From Selenomonas sp. (lineage in GTDB: Bacteria; Bacillota_C; Negativicutes; Selenomonadales; Selenomonadaceae): DNA of 59,498 nt. The position numbers were made by a program, and so were the translations under genes. The notes beneath the pieces are model-generated. The model saw nothing but the letters and a program-made list of their open reading frames with translations. It had not been told where the DNA came from and searched no databases. The stretch lies in assembly GCF_024699275.1 (NCBI RefSeq), contig NZ_JAILPX010000087.1:1-59498 (forward strand), written 5' to 3'. Shown piece by piece: positions 7,340-16,260 of the stretch; positions within the stretch are counted from its first letter, which is position 1, and each line of letters begins with the position of its first letter.

Positions 7340-7735
7340 GTGAAAAAATTGGTCGGGATCGTAATCGTATCACATAGTGAACAATTGGCTGCTGGTGTTG
7401 TGGAAATTGCTAAAATGATGGCACCTAATGCAATGCTGGCAGCGGCAGGGGGATTGGATGATGGTGGTTTGGGAACCAGTTATAGCAAGATCAGTGAGGC
7501 TGTGGATGCCGTATATTCGGAAGATGGCGTAGCAGTACTTATGGATATGGGCAGTGCGGTCATGACCACAGAAATGGTGATTGAGGATAAGGACGACAGC
7601 AAGGTTGTGATGCTGGATTGCCCGTTAGTAGAAGGCGCAGTGCTGGCGGCTGTAGAATCCACGGGGGGGATTTCGCTGGAGGATTTGGCCGTGAAGATCA
7701 AAGAAGCTTATAATGTGCGTAAGCTCCCAGAGTAA
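7340..7735 (+). CDS. dhaM: PTS-dependent dihydroxyacetone kinase, phosphotransferase subunit DhaM (EIIA-only)
   Basis: This protein has 131 residues from GTG 7340, preceded by a weak GGTGGG. It is a single EIIA-mannose-like domain: KLVGIVIVSHSEQLAAGVVE, with the phosphorylated His in VSHS, and the GTSYSKI and MGSAVMTTEM segments. It takes phosphate from HPr and rephosphorylates the ADP on DhaL. The multidomain HPr and EI fusions found in enterobacterial DhaM are absent, so it depends on general PTS proteins encoded elsewhere. It is the third gene of the operon. Confidence 0.93.
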   Translation: MKKLVGIVIVSHSEQLAAGVVEIAKMMAPNAMLAAAGGLDDGGLGTSYSKISEAVDAVYSEDGVAVLMDMGSAVMTTEMVIEDKDDSKVVMLDCPLVEGAVLAAVESTGGISLEDLAVKIKEAYNVRKLPE

Positions 7736-7745
7736 AGGTGATTAA

Positions 7746-8345
7746 ATGAATGAAGAAATGCTTGATGTAATCGCAACCCGGCATAGTACGCGTAAATTCA
7801 AGCCGGAGCTGGTGGAGTCAGCTTTGCTGGAGAAAGTTATCGAAGCAGGACGACGGGCTCCCAGTGGAAAGAGCAGGTATACAAATCATATTCTTGTAAT
7901 TCGCGATGCTGAGGTGTTGGCGAAATTGGTCGATTTAGTGCGTTCTGAGTTTGCCAAAATGGAAGTTACCCCGGAAAACGAAGCGGATATCGGCGGCGCC
8001 ATTAAACTGGCCCAAAAAGGAAACTATGTGTTCAAATACAATGCACCGATATTGATCGTGGTGGCAAATAAGAAAGAATATGGCAACAATATGGCCGATG
8101 CCTGTGCGGCTATGGAAAATATGTTGTTGGCGGCCAATGCCTTGGACCTGGGGGCTTGTTGGATTAATCAACTGCGCTGGCTGCAAGATAATCCGGTATT
8201 GCTGGATTATCTGCGTAGTTTGGGGCTTAAAGAAGATGAACGGGTATTTGGGTCCATCAGCCTGGGGTATGCGGATACGCCTGATGGCCTGCCCAATCGG
8301 AACATCACCAGCATCAAGGGCAATGAAGTAACCTATATCGATTAA
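7746..8345 (+). CDS. Nitroreductase family FMN protein
   Basis: This protein has 199 residues and starts 11 bases after dhaM with AAAGGTG as ribosome site, so it is probably in the same transcript. The nitroreductase start ATRHSTRKFKPELVE and EAGRRAPSGKSRYTNHI (FMN phosphate contacts) are visible, as are ALDLGACWINQLRWL in the middle and GYAD near the end. It is expected to be a cytoplasmic FMN-dependent NAD(P)H oxidoreductase; the substrate is unknown and a link to dihydroxyacetone metabolism is only positional. Confidence 0.88.
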   Translation: MNEEMLDVIATRHSTRKFKPELVESALLEKVIEAGRRAPSGKSRYTNHILVIRDAEVLAKLVDLVRSEFAKMEVTPENEADIGGAIKLAQKGNYVFKYNAPILIVVANKKEYGNNMADACAAMENMLLAANALDLGACWINQLRWLQDNPVLLDYLRSLGLKEDERVFGSISLGYADTPDGLPNRNITSIKGNEVTYID

Positions 8346-8355
8346 TAGGCGTTTG

Positions 8356-8384
8356 CAAGCGGAGGGAGACTTCCGCTTGTTTTT
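8356..8384 (+). terminator. Intrinsic terminator after the dha-nitroreductase operon
   Basis: CAAGCGGA (8356-8363) pairs with TCCGCTTG (8372-8379), followed by TTTTT. Confidence 0.85.
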
Positions 8385-8470
8385 ATGTGCTTGGAAAATG
8401 GTGGTAATAATTGACAAAATTAGGTATAATAATCTAGAAATAATAAATAGATAACAAGGGGCTTGAGATT

Positions 8471-9352
8471 ATGCAGAAGATTAAGAAGGCAGTTATTCCG
8501 GCAGCTGGTTATGGAACCCGTTTCCTGCCGGCTACTAAGGCTACACCTAAAGAGATGTTGCCTATTGTGGACAAGCCAACCATCCAATATATTGTGGAAG
8601 AGGCTAAGGCCAGCGGCATTGAAGAAATCCTGATTATCAGCGGTCATGGCAAGCGGGCGATTGAGGATCATTTTGATAGTGCTCCGGCATTGGAAATGGA
8701 ATTGCGGAAAAAGGGGAAGGATGACCTGCTGCAGATGGTGCTGGAGACGGCAGATATCAATATCCACTATATTCGTCAGCGCTATATGCGCGGGCTGGGA
8801 GATGCTATCCTTTGTGCCCGGGCTTTTATGGGGAATGAGCCCTTTGCGGTGCTTTTGGGCGATGACGTGGTGTATAATCCGAAAAAACCTGCACTGGCAC
8901 AGCTTATCGATATCTATGAAGCCACTGGCGGTTCTGTCCTGGGCTGTCAGAATGTACCTCGGGATAAGGTTTCGGCTTATGGTATTGTGGCAGGAACACA
9001 GACCGATAATAATCGCCTGATGCGTGTTTCGGATATGGTGGAGAAGCCGGCGGTGGAAGAAGCACCTAGCCGTATGGCGGTGTTGGGGCGGTATATTATC
9101 AAGCCCCAGATTTTTGATATTCTAGAAAAAACTCAGCCAGGAAAGGGAAATGAAATTCAGCTTACCGATGCCTTAAAGGTGCTGGCACGTCAGGATGCTG
9201 TTTACGCCTATGATTTTGAAGGCCGGCGTTATGATGTGGGCGATAAACTGGGCTTTTTGAAAGCTACGGTGGAATTTGCACTGCGGCGTGAAGACTTAGG
9301 GGAACCTTTTAGGGAATACTTAAAAGACCTTATGGCAAAACATGTATGCTGA
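8471..9352 (+). CDS. galU: UTP--glucose-1-phosphate uridylyltransferase
   Basis: This protein has 293 residues, normal for GalU. It begins KKAVIPAAGYGTRFLPATKATPKEMLP, the nucleotide-binding signature of sugar nucleotidyltransferases, and has VLLGDDVV in the active site and the EKP motif (MVEKPAVEEAPS). It makes UDP-glucose for glycolipids, capsule or lipopolysaccharide. A TTGACA (8411-8416) and a TATAAT (8425-8430) lie upstream but only eight bases apart, so they cannot be one promoter; the TATAAT probably uses a poorer -35. The DUF445 pair follows 19 bases downstream. Confidence 0.95.
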   Translation: MQKIKKAVIPAAGYGTRFLPATKATPKEMLPIVDKPTIQYIVEEAKASGIEEILIISGHGKRAIEDHFDSAPALEMELRKKGKDDLLQMVLETADINIHYIRQRYMRGLGDAILCARAFMGNEPFAVLLGDDVVYNPKKPALAQLIDIYEATGGSVLGCQNVPRDKVSAYGIVAGTQTDNNRLMRVSDMVEKPAVEEAPSRMAVLGRYIIKPQIFDILEKTQPGKGNEIQLTDALKVLARQDAVYAYDFEGRRYDVGDKLGFLKATVEFALRREDLGEPFREYLKDLMAKHVC

Positions 9353-9371
9353 TGAATCTGAGGTGTAAATT

Positions 9372-10604
9372 TTGCAGAAAAAAAATAAAGCCGATTTGGC
9401 CTTAGGGATCAGCGCGGCGGGATTTTTTTGCACGTTTGCCCTGCCGGAAAGCTTTGCTTTTTCAATGGTGCATCATGGTTTTTTGGCGGCAACGATTGGC
9501 GGTCTGGCAGATTGGTTTGCCGTGACCGCTATTTTTCGTAAACCTTTGGGAATTTCCTATCGTACAGATATTTTGCGGCGTAATCGGAGCCGTATTATGG
9601 ATGCTCTGGTTACCTATGCCAGTGAAGATCTGCTGAGCACGGAAAACATCATGTCCGTGATGGAAAAACAGGATATGGCGCAGCTCATGTCTGCCTATTT
9701 TATCCATCGGGGTGGGAGAGAGCGGGTTCGTCAAGTGGTGGACGCTGTTTTGTTAAGAATTGCTAATGATTTGGATACACAACGTATAGCAGTCGAATTA
9801 ACACCGCCCATTCAGCAGGGGCTGAGTTCTTTAGCCTTTGAAGATATCCTGCCGGAAGTTTTGCGCCTGTTGACGCAAAAAAATCATATGGAGCGTTTGC
9901 TGAACAGTTTAACGCTCATTGGTGGCCAGGTGGTGGAATCTTCTGCCCTGCAGCAGGTATTGCGGGAACATATCCGCATCCTGCGGGAAAATTATGAAAA
10001 GGACTCGGCAGGACGGGCGTTTGTACTGGCTTCTATGGGGCTGACTGACGAGAAGATTATGAGCATCCTATTGGAACGGGTCAAAAAGCAACTGGCCAAA
10101 ATCCAACAGGAGGGAATTCAGGCTGATAGTGACTTGCAGCGGGGATTGTCAGCAATGCTTTACAACCTGAGTCAGGATGAACGATTGCGGGAGCTGTTGC
10201 GGGACCGCAAGGACAAGCTGCTGGAGCAGGTGGATTTAACAGGGCTCATTGCCCGTTGGCTGGAGATGAATATCAAAGGGGAGGAACCTTTTTGGATTCC
10301 TCATGTCAATGCCTATGTGGACAAGCTGATCGATTGTTTTATCGGTTCATCAGACTGGCAGAATCGATTTGATAAAGGGGTCAAGGATTTTTTGCGTACT
10401 GAATTCAGCAAACATCATGTTTTGATTCCCGGGTTTATCCGGGAGCGACTTAATGAATTCTCGGATGATGAATTGATTGCCTTTGTGGAGGGAAAGGTAC
10501 AGGATGATCTGCAGATGATCCGGATCAATGGCTCCGTGGTGGGAGCCATGGTAGGCATGGGACTTTATGTTCTCATCGCCCTGGCAGAAAGGATGTGGGG
10601 TTGA
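9372..10604 (+). CDS. DUF445 family membrane protein (first of two)
   Basis: This 410-residue protein starts at TTG 9372 after GAGGTG. The N-terminus has one or two membrane segments (ALGISAAGFFCTFALP) followed by the family signature GGLADWFAVTAIFRKPLGI; a second membrane helix lies at the C-terminus (IRINGSVVGAMVGMGLYVLIALAE). The long middle is helical and charged. This matches the DUF445/YjiN family of unknown function, anchored in the inner membrane. It overlaps the start of a second DUF445 gene. A diverged tandem duplication is the simplest reading. Confidence 0.88.
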   Translation: MQKKNKADLALGISAAGFFCTFALPESFAFSMVHHGFLAATIGGLADWFAVTAIFRKPLGISYRTDILRRNRSRIMDALVTYASEDLLSTENIMSVMEKQDMAQLMSAYFIHRGGRERVRQVVDAVLLRIANDLDTQRIAVELTPPIQQGLSSLAFEDILPEVLRLLTQKNHMERLLNSLTLIGGQVVESSALQQVLREHIRILRENYEKDSAGRAFVLASMGLTDEKIMSILLERVKKQLAKIQQEGIQADSDLQRGLSAMLYNLSQDERLRELLRDRKDKLLEQVDLTGLIARWLEMNIKGEEPFWIPHVNAYVDKLIDCFIGSSDWQNRFDKGVKDFLRTEFSKHHVLIPGFIRERLNEFSDDELIAFVEGKVQDDLQMIRINGSVVGAMVGMGLYVLIALAERMWG

Positions 10605-11902
10605 TGAAACGAAGGTTTAACAAGGCGGATAAAACCCTGCTGACTGTCTTTGGTTTTTTTTTGCTTTCATTGGCTGTTCATATTATCTATCCGCAAAGTC
10701 TACTGGCCGAGGTTATGCTCTTTTGCAGTGAAGCTGCCTTGGTGGGGGGAATTGCTGATTGGTTTGCCGTTACCGCGCTTTTTGAAAAACCGCTGGGATT
10801 TCCCTATCATACGGCTATTCTGCCCCGCCGCCGGGAGGCCTTTATTGAGGCCTCGGTAACTTTGGTACAGAAGGAATTCTTTTCCAGGCGGAAAATTTTT
10901 CATCATTTGGAGCGGCTGCACCTTATGCCTATGTTGTTAGACTGGTTGCGGGAGCCGGCTATGGAAGCCCGTCTCATCAATCAATTGGTGGACTATATGC
11001 GGGATTTCCTTCTGCAAAGGACGCAGGCTCAGTCTGGGGTTATTGCAGCTAAGTTGCGGGAACTATTGAATCAAATCGAACCGGAAGATTTCTTTGCTCT
11101 TTGGGGCAGCTGGCTGCAAAAGACAGGCAAGGATCAGGAGTTTTTGATGCGGGTGGCAGCATATTGGCGTGGACAGGTCTCGACTGCTGCTACCCGCCAA
11201 CAGATAAAGGACATGCTGGAGGTCTATGAGCAGGAAAAGACGGGCGAAAATGTCTTTGCTCAGCTTTTGGCCGGTTTTGCCCAGGCAGTGGACCTAATCA
11301 ATTATGAAGAAGCCGCGGGTCTTATTCAGCAGCAGTTATTGGCCATGTTGGATGAATTGGGCACGAAGGAATCCAAGCTGCAAAAAGAATTGTTGGCTCT
11401 GTTTTATGAAAAGGCAGGGGAACTCAATCAGGAACCTGCGTTTCATCAGCTGACCCATGAACTCAAAGACAGTCTTCTGCGGGATATGCCGTTGGAGGCC
11501 GCTGTGGAAACCATGTTTAATCAGTTGCGGCTGCATTTCCTGGATGACAGGGCCAGAGATGTGGACCCCTTAGCCGAACATTTGCCGGCCTTGCGCAACA
11601 GGATGGAAGAACTGCTTCAGGAAGAGTATCAGCATACGTTATATTTGATGGAAAAGGATGAGAAACTGCGTCTTTGTATCCATGATTTCCTCTTTGATGT
11701 GTTGGGACGTTCTGCTTTGCATGCCCAGAATCTGATTGGCGTAGTGATTACGGATGTGCTTTCCCGGTTGACCGATAAACAGTTGAATCATCTGGTCTAC
11801 GATAAGGTGGAACCGGATTTGCTCTGGATCCGCATGAACGGGTCCATCGTCGGGGCAGGAATCGGGTTGGTGTTGTTCGCTATACTTCAGGCAATTCAGT
11901 GA
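10604..11902 (+). CDS. DUF445 family membrane protein (second of two)
   Basis: From ATG 10604, which overlaps the preceding stop as TGATG, the protein has 432 residues. It repeats the layout of its neighbour: an N-terminal membrane segment, GGIADWFAVTALFEKPLGF at about residue 45, a long helical middle, and a C-terminal IRMNGSIVGAGIGLVLFAILQ anchor. The end segments are clearly related to the first copy while the middles differ, so the two may form a heteromeric complex. Function unknown. The GTG at 10595 is in frame but less likely than the coupled ATG. Confidence 0.87.
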   Translation: MKRRFNKADKTLLTVFGFFLLSLAVHIIYPQSLLAEVMLFCSEAALVGGIADWFAVTALFEKPLGFPYHTAILPRRREAFIEASVTLVQKEFFSRRKIFHHLERLHLMPMLLDWLREPAMEARLINQLVDYMRDFLLQRTQAQSGVIAAKLRELLNQIEPEDFFALWGSWLQKTGKDQEFLMRVAAYWRGQVSTAATRQQIKDMLEVYEQEKTGENVFAQLLAGFAQAVDLINYEEAAGLIQQQLLAMLDELGTKESKLQKELLALFYEKAGELNQEPAFHQLTHELKDSLLRDMPLEAAVETMFNQLRLHFLDDRARDVDPLAEHLPALRNRMEELLQEEYQHTLYLMEKDEKLRLCIHDFLFDVLGRSALHAQNLIGVVITDVLSRLTDKQLNHLVYDKVEPDLLWIRMNGSIVGAGIGLVLFAILQAIQ

Positions 11903-11943
11903 TTCGAGGTAGTGCCTTTTGCCTGTCCTGGCCTATGGAGGGA

Positions 11944-11972
11944 TTGTCAAAGTAAGAACTTTGTGGTAAAAT
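11944..11972 (+). promoter_or_regulatory. Promoter of the valS T-box leader
   Basis: TTGTCA (11944-11949), 17 bases, TAAAAT (11967-11972). The start would lie near 11979, just before stem I of the T-box. Confidence 0.6.
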
Positions 11973-11978
11973 TATCGC

Positions 11979-12227
11979 TATGTTAGATGAATAGCAGGGC
12001 GATGATGAAGAGGAGTAGGGCTTTGCCTGCAGCATAGAGAGAAAACGGCTGGTGGAAGTTTTCCTGCAGGGGGTGTGAAGGTCGCTTCGGAGCATTTGGG
12101 CTGAAAATAGTAAGCCTGAACGTTTAGCCGCGTTAAGGTCTTGAGTTGATGGTCTGCGTGACCGTCAAGAACATTGGTGGTACCACGAAAGTGCGCGCTT
12201 TCGTCCTTTGGGGCGGGAGCGCTTTTT
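11979..12227 (+). promoter_or_regulatory. T-box riboswitch, valine-specific
   Basis: Stem I features are visible in order: GATGAAGAGGAGTA near 12004, AGAGAG near 12036, GGTGGAAG near 12051 and the specifier region GTGAAGGTCGCTTCGGAG with the Val codon GTC at 12081-12083. The T-box bulge sequence TGGTGGTACCACG lies at about 12175-12187. The terminator is formed by GCGCTTTCGTCC (12195-12206) and GGGCGGGAGCGC (12211-12222) around TTTG, then five T. Uncharged tRNA-Val should favour the antiterminator and allow transcription of valS. Confidence 0.93.
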
Positions 12228-12246
12228 ATGTTTGAGGAGGATAAAG

Positions 12247-14928
12247 ATGAGCGAAGTTTTGGAGCAGGAAAATAACATTCCCAAGGTTTATGATCCCCAG
12301 TCTTTTGAGAAGAAATGGTATAAGTTTTGGGAGGATAATAAACTTTTTCATGCGGAGGTGGATAAGAGCAAGAAACCATATAGTATGGTTATTCCACCAC
12401 CAAATGTTACGGGACAGCTCCATATGGGCCATGCTTTGGATAACACCCTGCAGGATATTTTGATTCGTTTTCGCCGGATGCAGGGCTATAATGCTGTTTG
12501 GGTGCCGGGGTGTGACCATGCCGGCATTGCCACCCAGGCTAAGGTAGAAGCTGCTTTGCGGGAAGAGGGCAAGAGCCGATATGATTTAGGCCGGGAAAAG
12601 TTTTTGGAACGGGTTTGGGACTGGAAGGAACAGTATGGTAACCGCATTATGTCCCAGCTGCGTTCATTAGGTTCTTCTTGTGACTGGGACCGCCAGCGAT
12701 TCACCATGGATGAAGGTTGTTCTGCTGCTGTCCGGGAGGTGTTTGTCAGCCTTTACGAAAAAGGTCTGATTTATCAGGGAACTCGCATTACCAACTGGTG
12801 CCCCCATTGCAATACGGCCATTTCCGATATTGAAGTGGAGCATGAGAATGAAGCTGGTCATCTTTGGCATCTGCGCTATCAAGTAGAGGGTACGGATAAG
12901 TATGTGGAGATTGCTACTACCCGGCCGGAAACCATGTTTGGCGATACGGGCGTAGCCGTACATCCGCAGGATGAGCGCTATCAGGATATCGTGGGCAAGA
13001 CCTTGATTCTGCCCATTGTGAACCGCCGTATTCCGCTTTTCGCCGATGAATATGTGGATAGGGAGTTTGGTACCGGGGCAGTCAAGGTTACCCCAGCGCA
13101 TGATCCCAATGACTTTGAAATGGGATTGCGCCATAATCTGGAACAGATCAAGGTCATCAATAACGATGGCACTATGGGTGAAGGCGCTGGCAAATACAAT
13201 GGTATGGACCGTTATGAATGCCGCAAGGCTCTGGTGAAAGAACTGGAAGAACTGGGTGTACTGGTTTCAGTGGAAGATCATGAGCATGCTGTTGGCCATT
13301 GCTCCCGCTGCCATAGTACCATTGAGCCCCTGGTTTCCAAGCAGTGGTTTGTCAAGATGGAAAGCCTGGCTAAGCCGGCTATGGAGGCTGTACGGGATGG
13401 CCGTATCAAATTCGTGCCGGAACGCTTCAGCAAGATTTACCTTCAGTGGCTGGAAAACATCCGTGACTGGTGTATTTCCCGTCAGCTCTGGTGGGGCCAT
13501 CGTATTCCAGCCTGGTACTGTGATGAGTGCGGCAAGACCAGCGTGTCTCGTACAGATTTGACGGAATGTCCCCATTGCCATAGCAAACATATTCATCAGG
13601 ACGAAGACGTACTGGATACCTGGTTCAGTTCTGGACTTTGGCCCTTTGAGACCATGGGCTGGCCGAAGAAAACAGAAGAACTCAAACAGTTCTATCCGAC
13701 GGCAACGCTGGTGACGGGTTACGACATCATCTTCTTCTGGGTGGCGCGTATGGTTATGATGGGCTTGGAGTTTGGTAAGGATATTCCCTTCCATCATGTG
13801 TTTATTCATGGTCTGGTTCGCGACAGTCAGGGCCGTAAGATGAGTAAGTCGCTGGGCAATGGCATCGATCCTGTAGAGGTTATCGAAAAATACGGTGCCG
13901 ATACCCTGCGCTTCATGTTGATTACCGGCAACACCCCGGGCAATGATATGCGCTTTTATTGGGAACGGGTAGAGTCTGCTCGTAACTTTGCCAATAAAAT
14001 TTGGAACGCTTCCCGCTATATGCTGATGAATCTGGAAGAAGGCTATGATAAGGATTTTAAACCAGGCAAAGAGGATTATACATTGGCGGACTGCTGGATT
14101 CTTTCCCGTTATGCCCGCACGCAGCGTGATGTGACGGAAAATCTGGACAAGTTTGAACTGGGTGAAGCTGCCCGCATGTTGTATGAATTTATCTGGAATG
14201 AGTTCTGTGACTGGTACATTGAACTTACCAAGGCTCGTCTTTATGATAAGGAGAATGTTCAGGCCCGCAATACGGCACTTTATGTTCTGCACTATGTACT
14301 GGAAGGTACCTTGCGTTTACTGCATCCCTTTATGCCCTTCCTTACGGAAGAGATTTGGCAGAAGGTACCCCATGATGAAGCCCTCAAGAGCATTATGGAG
14401 ACAGCATGGCCGGCTGGTGATGAAGGCTGCATCAACGATGCAATTGAAGCAGATATGACGGCCATTATGGAGACCATTAAGACCGTCCGCAACATGCGCG
14501 CAGAAGTGGGGGCTGCTCCCAGCAGGAAGAGTGAGCTAATCTTAAGCTTTACAGACGAATCCCTGCGTTCCGTATTTACGGAAAATCAGAGCTATCTGGA
14601 TAAATTGGCATCTGCTGAACCCATTACCATTTTACCGGCAGGTGCAGCTAAACCGGAAAACGCCATGACCGGTGTGGTAAACGGTATGGAAGTATTCCTG
14701 CCACTGAAGGGCTTGATTGACGTAGAAAAGGAAACAGCCCGCCTCAATAAAGAATTGGAGAAGCTGGATAAGGAAATCGGCCGCCTGGCTAAAAAGCTGA
14801 GCAACGAAGGCTTCCTGGCCAAGGCTCCTGCTGATGTAGTAGCAGGGGAGAAGGAAAAACTGGCTGGTTATGAAGAAAAGAAAAAATCGGTAGAAGGCCG
14901 TATGCAGGATTTGGCTAAGTTGAACTAA
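12247..14928 (+). CDS. valS: Valyl-tRNA synthetase
   Basis: From ATG 12247 (GAGGAGG upstream) the protein has 893 residues. Class I signatures are present: [19 protein letters not shown] (HIGH-type) near residue 45 and [15 protein letters not shown] (KMSKS) near residue 535. The editing domain carries [17 protein letters not shown], and the C-terminal part ends in a coiled coil rich in Lys and Glu ([24 protein letters not shown]), as usual for ValRS. It charges tRNA-Val and edits Thr-tRNA-Val. A valine T-box upstream fits this call. Confidence 0.98.
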   Translation: MSEVLEQENNIPKVYDPQSFEKKWYKFWEDNKLFHAEVDKSKKPYSMVIPPPNVTGQLHMGHALDNTLQDILIRFRRMQGYNAVWVPGCDHAGIATQAKVEAALREEGKSRYDLGREKFLERVWDWKEQYGNRIMSQLRSLGSSCDWDRQRFTMDEGCSAAVREVFVSLYEKGLIYQGTRITNWCPHCNTAISDIEVEHENEAGHLWHLRYQVEGTDKYVEIATTRPETMFGDTGVAVHPQDERYQDIVGKTLILPIVNRRIPLFADEYVDREFGTGAVKVTPAHDPNDFEMGLRHNLEQIKVINNDGTMGEGAGKYNGMDRYECRKALVKELEELGVLVSVEDHEHAVGHCSRCHSTIEPLVSKQWFVKMESLAKPAMEAVRDGRIKFVPERFSKIYLQWLENIRDWCISRQLWWGHRIPAWYCDECGKTSVSRTDLTECPHCHSKHIHQDEDVLDTWFSSGLWPFETMGWPKKTEELKQFYPTATLVTGYDIIFFWVARMVMMGLEFGKDIPFHHVFIHGLVRDSQGRKMSKSLGNGIDPVEVIEKYGADTLRFMLITGNTPGNDMRFYWERVESARNFANKIWNASRYMLMNLEEGYDKDFKPGKEDYTLADCWILSRYARTQRDVTENLDKFELGEAARMLYEFIWNEFCDWYIELTKARLYDKENVQARNTALYVLHYVLEGTLRLLHPFMPFLTEEIWQKVPHDEALKSIMETAWPAGDEGCINDAIEADMTAIMETIKTVRNMRAEVGAAPSRKSELILSFTDESLRSVFTENQSYLDKLASAEPITILPAGAAKPENAMTGVVNGMEVFLPLKGLIDVEKETARLNKELEKLDKEIGRLAKKLSNEGFLAKAPADVVAGEKEKLAGYEEKKKSVEGRMQDLAKLN

Positions 14929-14946
14929 TCGTTAGGAGAACCTTAT

Positions 14947-16260
14947 ATGAATTATGAGGAATCACTGGCATATTTGGAAAGCCTTAATGTTTTTGGTGTC
15001 CGGCTTGGGTTGGAGCGGATTACGAAACTCCTGCAGAGGCTTGATTTTCCGCAGGAACGTTATCGGACCATCCATGTGACCGGCACCAACGGCAAGGGCT
15101 CTGTATCCGCCATGCTGGCGGGAGTCCTGCGCCATTCGGGCATCCGTACAGGCTTTTATTGCTCGCCCCATCTTGTCTCTTATACGGAACGGATTCGGGT
15201 GGACGGACAATTCATCAGTGAGCAGGAGTTTGCAGACTGCTTGAGTTCCATCAAAGTATATGTGGATCAGATGGTGGCAGAAGGGGAGGAATGTCCTACC
15301 CAATTTGAAGTGCTGACGGCACTGGCTTTCTTCTATTTTGCCATTCGGCATGTGGAGTATGCTGTTATTGAGGTGGGGTTGGGGGGATTACTGGATTCCA
15401 CCAATGTCATTGTACCGGAAGTATCGGTTATCACCAATGTTACGTTGGAGCATGCTGACCGGTGTGGCGGTACCCTGGAAGGGGTGGCTCATCACAAGGC
15501 GGGCATTATCAAGGATGATGTGCCTGTGGTTACGGCGGCTAAGGGGGTGGCCTTGGATATTATCCGTCAGCAGGCAGAGAACAAAAATGCGGATATCTTT
15601 GTGGCAGGAGAGGATTTTTCTGCTGAGTTTGTCAGCTGCGAAAGCAATTTCCAGCGGCTGGAGTTTTCATCCAGTCTCCTTGGTGCTGTGAAGGAACCCT
15701 ACACCCTGCACCTGTTGGGGAAACATCAGATTGAAAATGCATCTGTGGCCTTAATGGCTGCCAAGCTCCTTCATAATCTGGATAGCCGCATCACCGATAA
15801 GACCATTGATGACGCCTTGAGCCTCGTGAGCTGGCCAGCCCGCTTTGAACGGGTGGAGTTGGGGGCGCAGAAAATCATCATTGATGGTGCCCATAATCCG
15901 GCGGGGATGGAGGCCCTGCGGGAGAGCCTGGATTTTTATTATCCTGTGCAGGAGCGGGTGTTGCTGCTGGGCATATTAAAGGATAAGGATATCGATACCA
16001 TGCTGGATGTGTTGTTGCGGCCCAAGGACACGGTGATTGTTACGGTGCCGCATTCCGACAGGGCCAGCGATCCGCAGGTACTGGCGGGAAAGGTGGCGGC
16101 CCATGTTCAGCATGTGGAAGCTTTGGCCGATAATCGTGAAGCGTTGAACAGAGCTCTGGAACTGGCCAATGGGGAAAAAATGCTGATTATGGCGGGTTCA
16201 CTCTATTTAGTAGGTGGCCTGAGGCAAATGCTGTTGGAGAAGAAGGGGGGAGAAGCATGA
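14947..16260 (+). CDS. folC: Folylpolyglutamate synthase / dihydrofolate synthase
   Basis: This 437-residue protein begins NYEESLAYLESLNVFGVRLGLERI, then the P-loop HVTGTNGKGSVSAML at about residue 40, YCSPHL, and the metal/ATP segment EVGLGGLLDSTNV near 140. IDGAHNPAGMEALRESL in the C-terminal domain is also typical of FolC. It adds glutamates to folates in the cytoplasm, and in many bacteria also makes dihydrofolate from dihydropteroate. It lies 18 bases after valS and overlaps the next gene by four bases, so it is probably part of the T-box-controlled transcript. Confidence 0.96.
   Translation: MNYEESLAYLESLNVFGVRLGLERITKLLQRLDFPQERYRTIHVTGTNGKGSVSAMLAGVLRHSGIRTGFYCSPHLVSYTERIRVDGQFISEQEFADCLSSIKVYVDQMVAEGEECPTQFEVLTALAFFYFAIRHVEYAVIEVGLGGLLDSTNVIVPEVSVITNVTLEHADRCGGTLEGVAHHKAGIIKDDVPVVTAAKGVALDIIRQQAENKNADIFVAGEDFSAEFVSCESNFQRLEFSSSLLGAVKEPYTLHLLGKHQIENASVALMAAKLLHNLDSRITDKTIDDALSLVSWPARFERVELGAQKIIIDGAHNPAGMEALRESLDFYYPVQERVLLLGILKDKDIDTMLDVLLRPKDTVIVTVPHSDRASDPQVLAGKVAAHVQHVEALADNREALNRALELANGEKMLIMAGSLYLVGGLRQMLLEKKGGEA

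Noticed and set aside
8411..8430. TTGACA and TATAAT before galU taken as one promoter
   Set aside because: They are only eight bases apart, too close for one sigma-A promoter.
13267..14292. Long 341-codon open frame antisense to valS
   Set aside because: Valyl-tRNA synthetase on the other strand is certain, and the antisense product has no family features and no ribosome site.
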